This document shows, one piece after another, positions 33,212 through 41,562 of a DNA stretch of 64,000 bases. The stretch covers positions 1 through 64,000 of the forward strand of contig NZ_JACWUO010000020.1 in NCBI RefSeq assembly GCF_020857975.1, read 5' to 3'. The number at the start of each line of letters is the position of its first letter. The first letter of the stretch is position 1. This DNA comes from Stenotrophomonas rhizophila. Its GTDB lineage: Bacteria; Pseudomonadota; Gammaproteobacteria; Xanthomonadales; Xanthomonadaceae. A program made the position numbers and the translations under genes. The notes below the pieces were generated by a model. That model saw nothing but the letters and a program-made list of their open reading frames with translations, searched no databases and was not told where the DNA came from.

Positions 33212-34060
33212 ATGCCGCCCCTGGTGAAAATCCGCTCCGAGCGTGACCACATGTCGGCGATCGAACGCCGCATCGCCGACTTCATCCTCGACAACGCCCA
33301 CCTGCTGCGCGACTACTCGTCCCAGCAACTGGCCAGCGCGCTGGGCATCAGCCAGTCCAGCGTGGTCAAGTTCAGCCAGAAGCTCGGCTTCAAGGGCTAC
33401 CCGGACCTCAAGTATTCCATCGGCGAAGCGGTCGCCCGCGCCGGCAACGACCCCGCCACGCGCCCGCCCACTCCGGCCGCGACCGACGACTACGCCCAGA
33501 CCGCCGAGCGGCTGCGCCTGAGCAAGGCCGCCGCCGAGGAAGAAACCCGCCTGGCCAACCCGCAGGCCGACGTCGAAGCCATCGTCCAACTCATCGACAG
33601 CGCGCCCAAACTGTTCGTCTACGGGCTCGGCGATGACGGCCTGTATGCCCGCGAATTCGCCATGCGCCTGTCCCTGCTGGGCATGCTCACCGTGCACCAC
33701 GCCGACCCGATCCTGATGATGGCCAACCTCTCGGCGGCGCGCCCCGGGGATGCGATGCTGGTGTTCTCCGAGTTCGGCAAGCTGCCGCAGCTGTTCCAGC
33801 TCTCCCGCCAGTTCCAGGACATGGGCGGCAAGGTGGTGTCGATCACCCGGCACAGCGCCAACCCGCTGCGCGCCCATGCCGATGCCAGCCTGGTGCTGTG
33901 CGCGCACGACCCGGCGCCGCACGTGGCGCAACTGCTGTACCGTTCTTCATTGCAGTCCCTGCTGGACTTCGTGTTCGTGCTGCTGTGCCACGCCAACCCG
34001 GACCGCCACCGCCAGCTCGGGGTGAACCTGGAACGGATCGAACACCTGATCGATACCTGA
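33212..34060 (+). CDS. RpiR/MurR-family transcriptional regulator
   Basis: The 282-residue regulator has an N-terminal RpiR helix-turn-helix (about residues 5-80: RIADFILDNAHLLRDYSSQQLASALGISQSSVVKFSQKLG) and a C-terminal SIS sugar-phosphate-type domain (about 130-250: FVYGLGDDG, FSEFGKLPQLFQLSRQF). E. coli MurR of this family senses N-acetylmuramate 6-phosphate. Here no MurNAc etherase gene is near, so the ligand may be another cell-wall product. The start at 33212 (MPPLVKIRSERDH) is taken because the upstream frame runs through the SMAG repeat. It is followed 15 bp later by the L,D-transpeptidase-like gene. Confidence 0.92.
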   Translation: MPPLVKIRSERDHMSAIERRIADFILDNAHLLRDYSSQQLASALGISQSSVVKFSQKLGFKGYPDLKYSIGEAVARAGNDPATRPPTPAATDDYAQTAERLRLSKAAAEEETRLANPQADVEAIVQLIDSAPKLFVYGLGDDGLYAREFAMRLSLLGMLTVHHADPILMMANLSAARPGDAMLVFSEFGKLPQLFQLSRQFQDMGGKVVSITRHSANPLRAHADASLVLCAHDPAPHVAQLLYRSSLQSLLDFVFVLLCHANPDRHRQLGVNLERIEHLIDT

Positions 34061-34075
34061 TTGCCGGAGTAAACG

Positions 34076-34852
34076 ATGCTGCCGTCGCTGCGTACCGCCC
34101 TCGCTGTCACCGCATTCGCTGCCGCGCTGCCCGCCGCTGCGCTCACTCCCCTGCCACCGATGGCAATCAGCCAGCAGGCCATCGTGGTGGTCACCGACAG
34201 CTGGGATGCCACCCAGGGCCGGCTGCAGGCCTATGAGCGCAAGGGCAGCGACGGAGCCTGGCGCCCGCACGGCCCCGCCTTCACCGTAGCCGTTGGGCGC
34301 AACGGCAGTGCCTGGGGCATCGGCCGTGCGTCGCTGCGCAACCAGGGGCCACAGAAGAAGGAAGGCGACGGGCGCAGCCCCGCCGGTATCTTCGAGATCG
34401 GTCCGGCGTTCGGGTACGCACCAAAGATCGCCAGTGCCATGCCCTACCAGCCGATGACGGCCTCCCACTACTGCATGGATGTACCCGGTTCGCGCTACTA
34501 CAACCGCATCGTCGATGCCCAGGATGTCGGCGCCGCCGCAGTGAAAGGCTCCACCGAACCGATGCGGCTGGACCTGCACAACAAGGGCGATGTGCGCTAT
34601 CGCGAGGGCTTTGTGATCGAGCACAACAGCAGCCACACCCCTGGCGCCGGCAGCTGCATCTTCGCCCACCTCTGGCGCACGCCGGGCGAGGCCACTGCCG
34701 GCTGCACGGCCATGCAGCCCCGGCACATGAAGGCCCTGCTGGCCTGGCTGAAGCCGGATACGCGCCCGGCATTCGTCCTGCTGCCGAAGGACGAGTACGA
34801 GCACCTGCAGTTCGCATGGCAGTTGCCGGCCCTGACCGGAGCGAAGCGTTGA
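34076..34852 (+). CDS. L,D-transpeptidase-like (YkuD-fold) exported protein
   Basis: The 258-residue protein has a signal peptide (ALAVTAFAAALPAAA) and the YkuD-type catalytic region HLWRTPGEATAGCTAM, with the catalytic Cys. The usual SHGC is replaced by TAGC, a form seen in the COG3786 branch. That branch acts on peptidoglycan or is uncharacterised. DGRSPAGIFEIGPAFGYAP is also typical. Cleavage or exchange of L,D-linked stem peptides is a reasonable guess. It overlaps the permease start by 4 nt (TTGA), so the two are translationally coupled. Confidence 0.86.
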   Translation: MLPSLRTALAVTAFAAALPAAALTPLPPMAISQQAIVVVTDSWDATQGRLQAYERKGSDGAWRPHGPAFTVAVGRNGSAWGIGRASLRNQGPQKKEGDGRSPAGIFEIGPAFGYAPKIASAMPYQPMTASHYCMDVPGSRYYNRIVDAQDVGAAAVKGSTEPMRLDLHNKGDVRYREGFVIEHNSSHTPGAGSCIFAHLWRTPGEATAGCTAMQPRHMKALLAWLKPDTRPAFVLLPKDEYEHLQFAWQLPALTGAKR

Positions 34853-36147
34853 GCGCCCCGCCCGAACCGCAACTGGAACGCGCAGTCAGCCGCTGGCAGA
34901 TCGTCGGGTTGTCGATCAACGATGTGATCGGCAGCGGCATCTACCTGCTGCCGGCGGCCACGGTCGCCCTGCTCGGGCCTTTCAGCCTGTGGGGCGTGGT
35001 CGCCGCCGGCTTCGTGGTGGCGCTGCTGGTGCTGTGCTACGCACAGGCGGCCAGCTACTTCGACGAGCCCGGCGGCAGTTACCTGTATGCGCGCGAGGCG
35101 TTCGGGCGGTTCGCCGGCTTCGAGATCGGCTGGATGATCTGGCTGACCCGGATCAGCTCGGCGGCCGCACTCAGCAATGCGCTGGCCGATGCGGTGGCGC
35201 GGTTCTGGCCATGGGCCGGGCACGACATCGGCCGGGTCGCGATCATCGTGGTATCGCTGGGCTTCCTTACCGCGGTGAACGTGGCCGGGGTGCGCTCGGC
35301 TGCACGCACCGGGGTGATCCTGGTGATCGGCAAGCTGCTGCCGCTGCTGCTGTTCGTGGCGATCGGCGCGTTCTACGTGGACCTGGACCTGGCCTTCTCC
35401 GGGGTGCGCCCGGACCCGCACGACCTGCAGCGCATGGGCGAGGCGGCCCTACTGCTGCTGTACGCCTACGCCGGCTTCGAGAACATTCCCGCCGCCGCCG
35501 GCGAGTACAAGAACCCGCGCCGCGATATTCCCTTCGCGCTGATCACCATGATCATCACCGTCACCGTGATCTACGGCGCGGTGCAGTTCATCGCGCAGGG
35601 CACGCTGGCCGGGTTGGCCAGCTCGCCCACGCCGCTGGCCGACGCGGCCGCCAGTTTCGGCGGGGTCGCCCTGGCGCTGATCCTCACCGTGGGCGCCACC
35701 ATCTCCATCCTGGGCACCAACAGCAACACCATGATGATGGGCCCGCGCTTCCTGTTTGCGTTGGCCCGCGATGGCTACGGGCCGAAGATTCTGGCGCACG
35801 TGCATCCGCGCTTCCGCACGCCGGCGGCGGCGATCGTCACCCAGGGCCTGATCGCGCTGGCGCTGGCGCTGTCGGGCTCGTTCGTGCAGCTGGCGCTGCT
35901 GTCGATGACCACGCGCCTGTTCGCCTATATCGGCACCGCCGCGGCGGTGATCGTGCTGGCGCGTCGCTTCGCCAACCGGCCCGGTGCGCTGAAACTGCCG
36001 GGCGGGCCGGTGATTCCGGTACTGGCGCTGCTGCTGTGCCTGGCGTTGTTCGCCAGTGCCAGCTGGCAGAACATCGCCGCCGCCGGCATTGCCTTCGCGG
36101 TGGGCGCGGTGATCTACCTGCTGCCGCGCAAGGACCAAGTGCGCTGA
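34849..36147 (+). CDS. APC-family amino acid permease
   Basis: The 432-residue integral membrane protein has about 12 hydrophobic helices and the APC N-terminal signature SINDVIGSGIYLLPAA, in which helix 1 unwinds at GSG to bind substrate. The TTG at 34849 overlaps the upstream stop and is preceded by GGAG at a 7-nt spacing; the in-frame ATG at 34816 has no ribosome site. It is the last gene of the rightward operon, and probably takes up an amino acid or dipeptide released from peptidoglycan. Substrate cannot be read from sequence. Confidence 0.9.
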   Translation: MSAPPEPQLERAVSRWQIVGLSINDVIGSGIYLLPAATVALLGPFSLWGVVAAGFVVALLVLCYAQAASYFDEPGGSYLYAREAFGRFAGFEIGWMIWLTRISSAAALSNALADAVARFWPWAGHDIGRVAIIVVSLGFLTAVNVAGVRSAARTGVILVIGKLLPLLLFVAIGAFYVDLDLAFSGVRPDPHDLQRMGEAALLLLYAYAGFENIPAAAGEYKNPRRDIPFALITMIITVTVIYGAVQFIAQGTLAGLASSPTPLADAAASFGGVALALILTVGATISILGTNSNTMMMGPRFLFALARDGYGPKILAHVHPRFRTPAAAIVTQGLIALALALSGSFVQLALLSMTTRLFAYIGTAAAVIVLARRFANRPGALKLPGGPVIPVLALLLCLALFASASWQNIAAAGIAFAVGAVIYLLPRKDQVR

Positions 36148-36251
36148 CCGGCGCGCGGGTGGATGGCACTTGATGTGTCATTCACCCGGTCGGCCCGCCA
36201 CGTTAACCGGTGCCTGATTACGGTGAAGCCTCACCCCACCGGAGCCAGCAC

Positions 36252-36599
36252 ATGAGCCCTGACTACCAGATTCCCGGCCGGGTGCCGGAAGACGGCGTAC
36301 CGCGCCAGGCGGTATCGGACTATTGGCGCGAGCGCTTCCCCAGCGAACCCTACTACGACAACAGCCAGTTCTTCGATGACTACGAGCCGGCCTACCAGCT
36401 GGGCCACAACTCTCGCGCCGCCGAGATGATCCGCGCCTATGAAGAGGTGGAAGCCGAGTTGCAGACCCGCTGGGCCAGCGAGCGCGGCAACAGCCGGCTG
36501 GAGTGGGAACAGGCACGCAATGCGGTGCGCCGCGGCTGGGAGGAATCCACCGCGCTGCGCCAGGCGCACCTGGACAAAGGCGTGCCGCGCGGTACCTGA
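36252..36599 (+). CDS. Small acidic stress-type protein
   Basis: The 115-residue soluble protein has tandem aromatic motifs: DYWRERFPSEPYYD, DDYEPAYQLGHNS and a C-terminal WEQARNAVRRGWEES. The combination of a DYxPAYxxG motif with a W-containing terminal helix is familiar from small proteins of unknown function in proteobacteria that are linked to general stress response. GGAG lies 8 bases before the ATG. No enzymatic motif is visible. Confidence 0.78.
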   Translation: MSPDYQIPGRVPEDGVPRQAVSDYWRERFPSEPYYDNSQFFDDYEPAYQLGHNSRAAEMIRAYEEVEAELQTRWASERGNSRLEWEQARNAVRRGWEESTALRQAHLDKGVPRGT

Positions 36600-36623
36600 G
36601 GCACCGCGCGGCCGGCGGCGCGC

Positions 36624-37061
36624 TTACTCGCCGCTGGGCAGCGGCGGGATTTCACGCTCATCGGCGCCCGCGGCCAACAGGTCGCGGGTGTTCTTCTGTA
36701 CGGCCACCGCGCCGAACAGGCTCAGGGCGAAGGCCATGCCGTAGAAGCCCTTCTCGCTGAGCAGCAGGGTGGCGTTCCACAGGCCCACCAGCAGCAGCAA
36801 CAGTGCGGCCAGCAGCGCAAACCAGCACAGCGCGTAGTACAGGCCGCTGACCGGGATGGCCTCGACCCGGTCGCGCACGCTCTTCTGCAGCGACACCGCG
36901 GCAAACAGCCCAAACAGCAGCAGGGTCAGGTAATAGCCCTTCTCGTTGAGCGCCATCTCGGCGTTGAACAGGCCGACCAGGTAGGCCACCGCGCCCAGCA
37001 GCAATGCCGTCCACGAGGCGGCGATGAAGGCGGGGGACGGTTTGTGCACCTGTTGCTTCAT
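36624..37061 (-). CDS. YiaA/YiaB-family inner-membrane protein
   Basis: The 145-residue protein carries a duplicated two-helix unit: ASWTALLLGAVAYLVGLFNAEM...KGYYLTLLLFGLFAAVSLQK and LCWFALLAALLLLLVGLWNATL...KGFYGMAFALSLFGAVAVQK. The repeat with NAEMALNEKGYY/NATLLLSEKGFY is the YiaAB signature. Function is unknown. The start at 37061 has GGAGA upstream. It converges on the small stress-type gene. Confidence 0.93.
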   Translation of the reverse strand: MKQQVHKPSPAFIAASWTALLLGAVAYLVGLFNAEMALNEKGYYLTLLLFGLFAAVSLQKSVRDRVEAIPVSGLYYALCWFALLAALLLLLVGLWNATLLLSEKGFYGMAFALSLFGAVAVQKNTRDLLAAGADEREIPPLPSGE

Positions 37062-37236
37062 TGTTCAATCTCCAGTTGAGGGCGGCAGTCCATGCAGGCC
37101 GCGCGCAGGCGGCGGCGCCAACGTTAGCCGATCCGGGCAGGCGCGCCTACCGTGGGTGACGTAAGGTCCACACTGCCGCGGCGGGCATGGTGTAAAACTC
37201 ATGGCTGGCCATCGCATCCCCACCCGGAGATATCCC

Positions 37237-38385
37237 ATGACCCGCAAGCTGCTGCTCTCACTCGCCGTCACCCTTACCCTGCCCCTGTTCGCCACCGCCT
37301 GCGTGGCGGCCGACAAGGCCGCCGCCCCGGTGGTGAAGAAAGCCCAGTGGCCATTTGCCGCCACCGAGGCCGGAACCTTCAAGGAACCGTGGGCGATGAG
37401 CTTCCTGCCCGATGGCAGCCTGCTGGTCAGTGAAAAGGCCGGCGCCCTCCTGCATGTGGACCTGAAAACCGGCAAACGCGCCGCCATCGGCGGCCTGCCC
37501 AAGGTGGCCTATGGCGGCCAGGGCGGCTTTGGCGACGTGCTGCCGCACCCCGGCTTTGCGAAGAACCAGCTGCTGTACGTGAGCTACGCCGAAGCCGGCG
37601 AAGGCGATACCCGCGGCGCCGCCGTGGGCCGCGCCCGCCTGGTGCTGGCCGCCGATGGCAGCGGCACCCTGCAGGACTTCAAGGTCATCTGGCGGCAGAG
37701 CCCCAAGGTGGAAGGCGGCGGCCACTACGGCCACCGGCTGGCGTTCGGCCCGGACGGCAAGCTGTGGATCACCTCCAGCGAACGGCAGAAGTTCGACCCG
37801 GCCCAGGACATGGGCGGCAACCTGGGCAAGATCATCCGCCTCAACGACGACGGCAGCGTGCCGGCCGACAATCCGTTCGCCTCGCAGGGCGGCGTGGCCG
37901 CGCAGGTGTGGTCGCTGGGCCATCGCAATGCGCTGGGCATCGCCTTCGATGCGCGCGGCAAGCTGTGGGTGCACGAGATGGGCCCGGCCGGCGGCGATGA
38001 GCTGAACCTGATCGAGCGCGGCGCCAATTACGGCTACCCGGTGGTGTCCAACGGCAACCATTACGATGGCCGCGACATTCCCGACCATGCCACCCGCCCG
38101 GAATTCGCCGCGCCCAAGGTGAGCTGGACCCCGGTGATTTCCCCGGCCGGTTTCATCATCTACAACGGCACGCAGTTCCCGCAGTGGCAGGGCAGCGGCT
38201 TCATCGGCGGGCTGTCGTCCAAGGCGCTGGTACGGGTGGCCTTCGATGGCGACAGCGCGCGCGAAGCCGAACGCTTCGACATGGGCGAGCGCATCCGTGA
38301 AGTGGAACAGGGCCCGGATGGTGCGATCTGGCTGCTGGAAGACGGCAGCAACGGGCGGTTGTTGAAGCTCACTCCGAAGGGGTGA
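37237..38385 (+). CDS. PQQ-dependent sugar dehydrogenase-like protein (YliI/Asd type)
   Basis: The 382-residue exported beta-propeller resembles soluble glucose/aldose sugar dehydrogenases. The signal sequence may be a lipoprotein type: LPLFATACVAAD has a possible lipobox Cys22. Family signatures include PWAMSFLPDGSLLVSEK, a GGHYGHRLAFGPDGKLWIT blade with the catalytic-type His, LGHRNALGIAFD and HEMGPAGGDELNLI. It would oxidise aldoses with PQQ and pass electrons to a periplasmic acceptor. No pqq genes are in the window. GGAGA precedes the ATG. Confidence 0.9.
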   Translation: MTRKLLLSLAVTLTLPLFATACVAADKAAAPVVKKAQWPFAATEAGTFKEPWAMSFLPDGSLLVSEKAGALLHVDLKTGKRAAIGGLPKVAYGGQGGFGDVLPHPGFAKNQLLYVSYAEAGEGDTRGAAVGRARLVLAADGSGTLQDFKVIWRQSPKVEGGGHYGHRLAFGPDGKLWITSSERQKFDPAQDMGGNLGKIIRLNDDGSVPADNPFASQGGVAAQVWSLGHRNALGIAFDARGKLWVHEMGPAGGDELNLIERGANYGYPVVSNGNHYDGRDIPDHATRPEFAAPKVSWTPVISPAGFIIYNGTQFPQWQGSGFIGGLSSKALVRVAFDGDSAREAERFDMGERIREVEQGPDGAIWLLEDGSNGRLLKLTPKG

Positions 38386-38398
38386 TGGGTGCCGGGGC

Positions 38399-38480
38399 GT
38401 ACCGACCAACGGTCGGTACCTACCGCATGCCGGCTGACGGTCGGTGCCGGCCGCGTACCGACCAACGGTCGGTACCTACC
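38399..38480. repeat. Two direct SMAG-like units
   Basis: Identical 26-bp units at 38399-38424 and 38455-38480 (GTACCGACCAACGGTCGGTA then CCTACC) are repeated in the same orientation 56 bp apart. Each has ACCGACC/GGTCGGT arms and the CTACC end. Confidence 0.88.
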
Positions 38481-38515
38481 GGATTGATGGCCGCCTTGGC
38501 GGCGACCATCAATCC
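38481..38515 (-). terminator. Inverted repeat overlapping the lipoprotein stop codon
   Basis: GGATTGATGG (38481-38490) and CCATCAATCC (38506-38515) frame an inner CGCC/GGCG pairing. The stop codon of the leftward lipoprotein gene (38509-38511) lies in the right arm. No A tract follows, so termination is uncertain. Confidence 0.5.
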
Positions 38516-39144
38516 TGCACGGTGATGACCTTGACGTCCGAACGCGTGCAGGCCTTGTCCAGGCATTTGCCGCCGATCCAGACCTGGCCCTTGCCGATCA
38601 TCGCCCCTTCCCAGTTCACGAACAGCCCGTCGAAGGTCTGCGCGGCGATCGCCTTGGCGATGTCCGGGGTGATGATCTGCTGGTATTCGCGCTTGAAGGT
38701 GGCCGCGTCGGTGACCTGACGCTTCTTGCCGCCCACGTGCACCAGCAGCGGGTAGCGCATCAGCGCGGCGACGGCGTCGACGTCCTTGGCGGCCACGCTG
38801 CGCTGCAGGTCGTTGAACACGGCCTGGTACGCGTCGGCGTCGCCGAGCAGGCTTTCAATGCGCTGGCGCGCATCGCCCTGGCCTTCTTCGGCCTGGGTAT
38901 CGATGGCATCGGATGCGTCGGGGCTGCCGTTGACCGGTGCCGGCGGGGCGGCGTCGGGGGCCGGTTCGGCGCCGGCATTCACGGCATCGGGGGACAGCCC
39001 GGCCGTCGGCACGGCGTCGCCGGGGGTGGCGGTGGTGGCCGGCGGCGCGGTAGCCGGCGCGGCGTTCGAATCGGCTGGCGGGGGCGCCGGCTGCGAGCAC
39101 GCCGCCAGCATCAGGGTGGGAAGCAGGATCCGGGTCAGGCGCAT
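38509..39144 (-). CDS. Uncharacterised lipoprotein
   Basis: The 211-residue protein has a lipoprotein signal (ILLPTLMLAACS, Cys16), then a Pro/Ala/Asp-rich disordered linker to about residue 85. The C-terminal domain of about 120 residues has an NTF2-like look: LQRSVAAKDVDAVAALMRYPLLVHVGG followed by TDAATFKREYQQIITPDIAKAI. Two Cys near the end (GGKCLDKACTRSD) may form a disulphide. No named family is recognised with certainty. GGAG lies upstream of the ATG at 39144. Confidence 0.8.
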   Translation of the reverse strand: MRLTRILLPTLMLAACSQPAPPPADSNAAPATAPPATTATPGDAVPTAGLSPDAVNAGAEPAPDAAPPAPVNGSPDASDAIDTQAEEGQGDARQRIESLLGDADAYQAVFNDLQRSVAAKDVDAVAALMRYPLLVHVGGKKRQVTDAATFKREYQQIITPDIAKAIAAQTFDGLFVNWEGAMIGKGQVWIGGKCLDKACTRSDVKVITVQD

Positions 39145-39210
39145 GTGCAGCTCCAGAGTTTCGCAGGGGCGACAGCGTAACCGCCCCGGCGTCACCCGGC
39201 GATGACGGCC

Positions 39211-39231
39211 GGGCCGGCGCCAAGCCGGCCC
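39211..39231 (-). terminator. Hairpin after the beta-glucosidase gene
   Basis: GGGCCGGC (39211-39218), loop GCCAA, GCCGGCCC (39224-39231), 19 bp beyond the stop codon of the leftward GH3 gene. It lacks an A tract, so factor-independent termination would be weak. Confidence 0.5.
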
Positions 39232-39249
39232 AACCACGCGGCCGCCCTG

Positions 39250-41424
39250 TCAGCCGGCCAGCAGCTCGAAGCTCACCGGCTCGCCGCTGGCCGAAGAAGC
39301 GCAGACCCACAGCTCGAACTGGCCCGGCTCGGCGCCGAACACGCCATCGCGGCCGGTGAAGCCCAGTGCATGGCGGTCCAGGTGGAACTGCACCTGGGTG
39401 CTTTCACCGGGCTGCAGCGCGACCTTGCGGAAATCCTTGAGCTCGCGCACCGGCCGCACGCGGCTGGCGACGCGGTCGTGGATATACAACTGCACCACTT
39501 CCTCGCCGGCCACCGCGCCGGTATTGGTCAGCGTGGTGGTGATGGACAAGGTGTCGTCCCAGCCCAGCGTGGCGCTGCTCAGCTGCGGCACGCCATAGCT
39601 GAAGGTGGTGTAGCCCAGGCCATGGCCGAACGGATACAGCGCCGCGTTCGGAATCTCGCGCCAGCGCGCCTTGAACTCGGACATGGTCGGCAGCTCCGGG
39701 CGGCCGGTGCGCGGGTGGTTGTAGAAGAACGGCTGCTGGCCGGATACCTGCGGGAAGCTCACCGGCAGGCGGCCGGAGGGGTTGTAATCGCCGAACAGCA
39801 CATCAGCCACCGCCGGCCCGGTCTGGGTGCCCAGGTACCAGGTCACCGCGATCGCCTGCGCGTTGCGCACCGCGCCCTGCAGCGCCAGCGCGCGGCCATT
39901 GCGCAGCAGCACCACCAGCGGCTTGCCGGTCATCGCCACCGCTTCGGCCAGCGCCTGCTGTGCGGCCGGCAGGGTGATTTCCACCCGCGACTGCGCTTCG
40001 CCGCTGTAACGCTGCGGCTCGCCCAGCGCCAGCACCACCACGTCGGCGCGCAAGGCAGCCGCCACGGCCTGCTCGATGCCGTCCTGCAGCGGCGCTTCCA
40101 GCGCGCAGCCGGGCACGATTTCCAGCAGCGACCTGTCGCCGATCGCCGCCGTCACGCCATCCTCGAGGGTGACGTAGCGCGACTTGTCGCCAAACAGCGT
40201 CCAGCAGCCTTCGATGTTGTCGCGGTCCTGCACGAACGGGCCGATCAGCGCGATCTTCTGCCCGGTCTTGCGCAGCGGCAGTACCGCATCGTCGTTCTTG
40301 AGCAGCACGATCGAGCGCCGCGCCGCATCGCGCGACAGCGCATCGTGCGCGGCCAGGTACGAAGTGTCGGCTTCGCGGGCCAGGTCCAGCGAACGGTAGG
40401 GGTCCTCGAACAGGCCGATGGCCTCCTTCAGGCGCAGGATGCGGCGCACCGATTCGTCCAGGGTGGCCATCGGCACTTCGCCGCTTTCCACCAGGCCCGG
40501 CAGGTGTTCGGCATAGAAGCCGCTCTGCATGCTCAGGTCCAGCCCGGCGGTGAACGCCTTGGCGGTGGCATCGCGGTCGTCGGCGGCGTAGCCGTGCGCG
40601 ACCAGTTCCATGTCGGCGGTGTAGTCGGAGATCACCACGCCGGGGAAGTTCCATTCACCGCGCAGGATGTCGGTGAGCAGTTCGGCATTGGCGCTGGCGG
40701 GCACGCCGTTGATGTCGTTGAAGGACGACATCACGGTCAGCGCGCCGGCTTCGAACGCCGCCTTGAACGGCGGCAGGTGCACATCGCGCAGGGTCTGCGG
40801 GGAGATGTCGACCATGTTGTATTCCATCCCGGCCATCACCGCACCGTAGGCGGCAAAGTGCTTGGGGGTGGCCAGCAGTGCATCGGCCGCACGCAGGTCC
40901 GGGCCCTGGAAGCCGCGCACGCGGGCGGCGGCGAACGCGCAGCCCAGCACCACGTCTTCACCGGCGCCCTCGGCGCCCCGGCCCCAACGCTGGTCGCGGG
41001 CGATGTCCACCGCCGGCGCATAGGTCCAGTGCAGGCCGGCGGCGGTGGCTTCCACCGCGGTGGCGCGCGCGGTGCGCTCGGCCAGGTCCGGCTCGAAGCT
41101 GGCGGCCTCGCCCAGCGGGATCGGGAACACGGTGCGCATGCCATGGATGACATCGGCGGCCAGGATCACCGGGATGCCCAGCCGGCTCTCTTCCAGGGCA
41201 ACCTGCTGGATACGGCGGCCGGCTTCCACGCCGACGCCGTTGAACAGCGACCCCACCTTGCCCTCGCGGATCTGCTGCAGCACCTGGTCGGCATTGCTGA
41301 CATTGGCCTCGGGGTTCACGTCCGGGGCGAACGGCCGGACCATGTCGGCGAACACACCCAGCTGGCCGACTTTTTCTTCGACGGTCATCTGGGCAATGAG
41401 GGTTTCGATGCGATCGGCGGCCAC
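39250..41424 (-). CDS. bglX: Beta-glucosidase, glycoside hydrolase family 3
   Basis: The 724-residue enzyme has the GH3 N-terminal barrel (about 1-330) with the catalytic nucleophile Asp in VISDYTADMELV, the alpha/beta sandwich (about 370-580) and a C-terminal fibronectin-III-like domain. DVIHGMRTVFPIPLGEAASF, RDQRWGRGAEGAGED and KHFAAYG are typical of BglX. No signal peptide is visible, unlike periplasmic E. coli BglX, so it may work inside the cell on imported oligosaccharides. It starts with GTG at 41424 and AGGA six bases upstream. A LacI-type operator lies just upstream. Confidence 0.94.
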   Translation of the reverse strand: MAADRIETLIAQMTVEEKVGQLGVFADMVRPFAPDVNPEANVSNADQVLQQIREGKVGSLFNGVGVEAGRRIQQVALEESRLGIPVILAADVIHGMRTVFPIPLGEAASFEPDLAERTARATAVEATAAGLHWTYAPAVDIARDQRWGRGAEGAGEDVVLGCAFAAARVRGFQGPDLRAADALLATPKHFAAYGAVMAGMEYNMVDISPQTLRDVHLPPFKAAFEAGALTVMSSFNDINGVPASANAELLTDILRGEWNFPGVVISDYTADMELVAHGYAADDRDATAKAFTAGLDLSMQSGFYAEHLPGLVESGEVPMATLDESVRRILRLKEAIGLFEDPYRSLDLAREADTSYLAAHDALSRDAARRSIVLLKNDDAVLPLRKTGQKIALIGPFVQDRDNIEGCWTLFGDKSRYVTLEDGVTAAIGDRSLLEIVPGCALEAPLQDGIEQAVAAALRADVVVLALGEPQRYSGEAQSRVEITLPAAQQALAEAVAMTGKPLVVLLRNGRALALQGAVRNAQAIAVTWYLGTQTGPAVADVLFGDYNPSGRLPVSFPQVSGQQPFFYNHPRTGRPELPTMSEFKARWREIPNAALYPFGHGLGYTTFSYGVPQLSSATLGWDDTLSITTTLTNTGAVAGEEVVQLYIHDRVASRVRPVRELKDFRKVALQPGESTQVQFHLDRHALGFTGRDGVFGAEPGQFELWVCASSASGEPVSFELLAG

Positions 41425-41436
41425 CGGCTGTCCTTA

Positions 41437-41450
41437 TGAAAACGTTTACA
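41437..41450 (-). promoter_or_regulatory. LacI/CcpA-type operator before the beta-glucosidase gene
   Basis: TGAAAACGTTTACA is a near-perfect 14-bp palindrome around the central CG, matching the TGTAAACGTTTACA-like sites of LacI-family repressors with one mismatch. It lies 13-26 bp upstream of the start codon, a good position for repression lifted by a beta-glucoside. The cognate regulator is not in the window. Confidence 0.65.
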
Positions 41451-41525
41451 AGGCCGAGATTCTAGCGTTCCCGGGCCCGTTGTGAATGGTTTTTGCGTTC
41501 ATTTTTCTTCCCCGGGGGAAAGAAC

Positions 41526-41551
41526 CCCGCCGCCACGAGCATGGCGGCGGG
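41526..41551 (-). terminator. Terminator-like hairpin after the MscS gene
   Basis: CCCGCCGCCA (41526-41535) and TGGCGGCGGG (41542-41551) form a 10-bp stem with a 6-nt loop, 12 bp beyond the leftward MscS stop. The AAAGAA before it (41519-41524) gives a modest U tract. Confidence 0.75.
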
Positions 41552-41562
41552 CGCAGGCGAGC

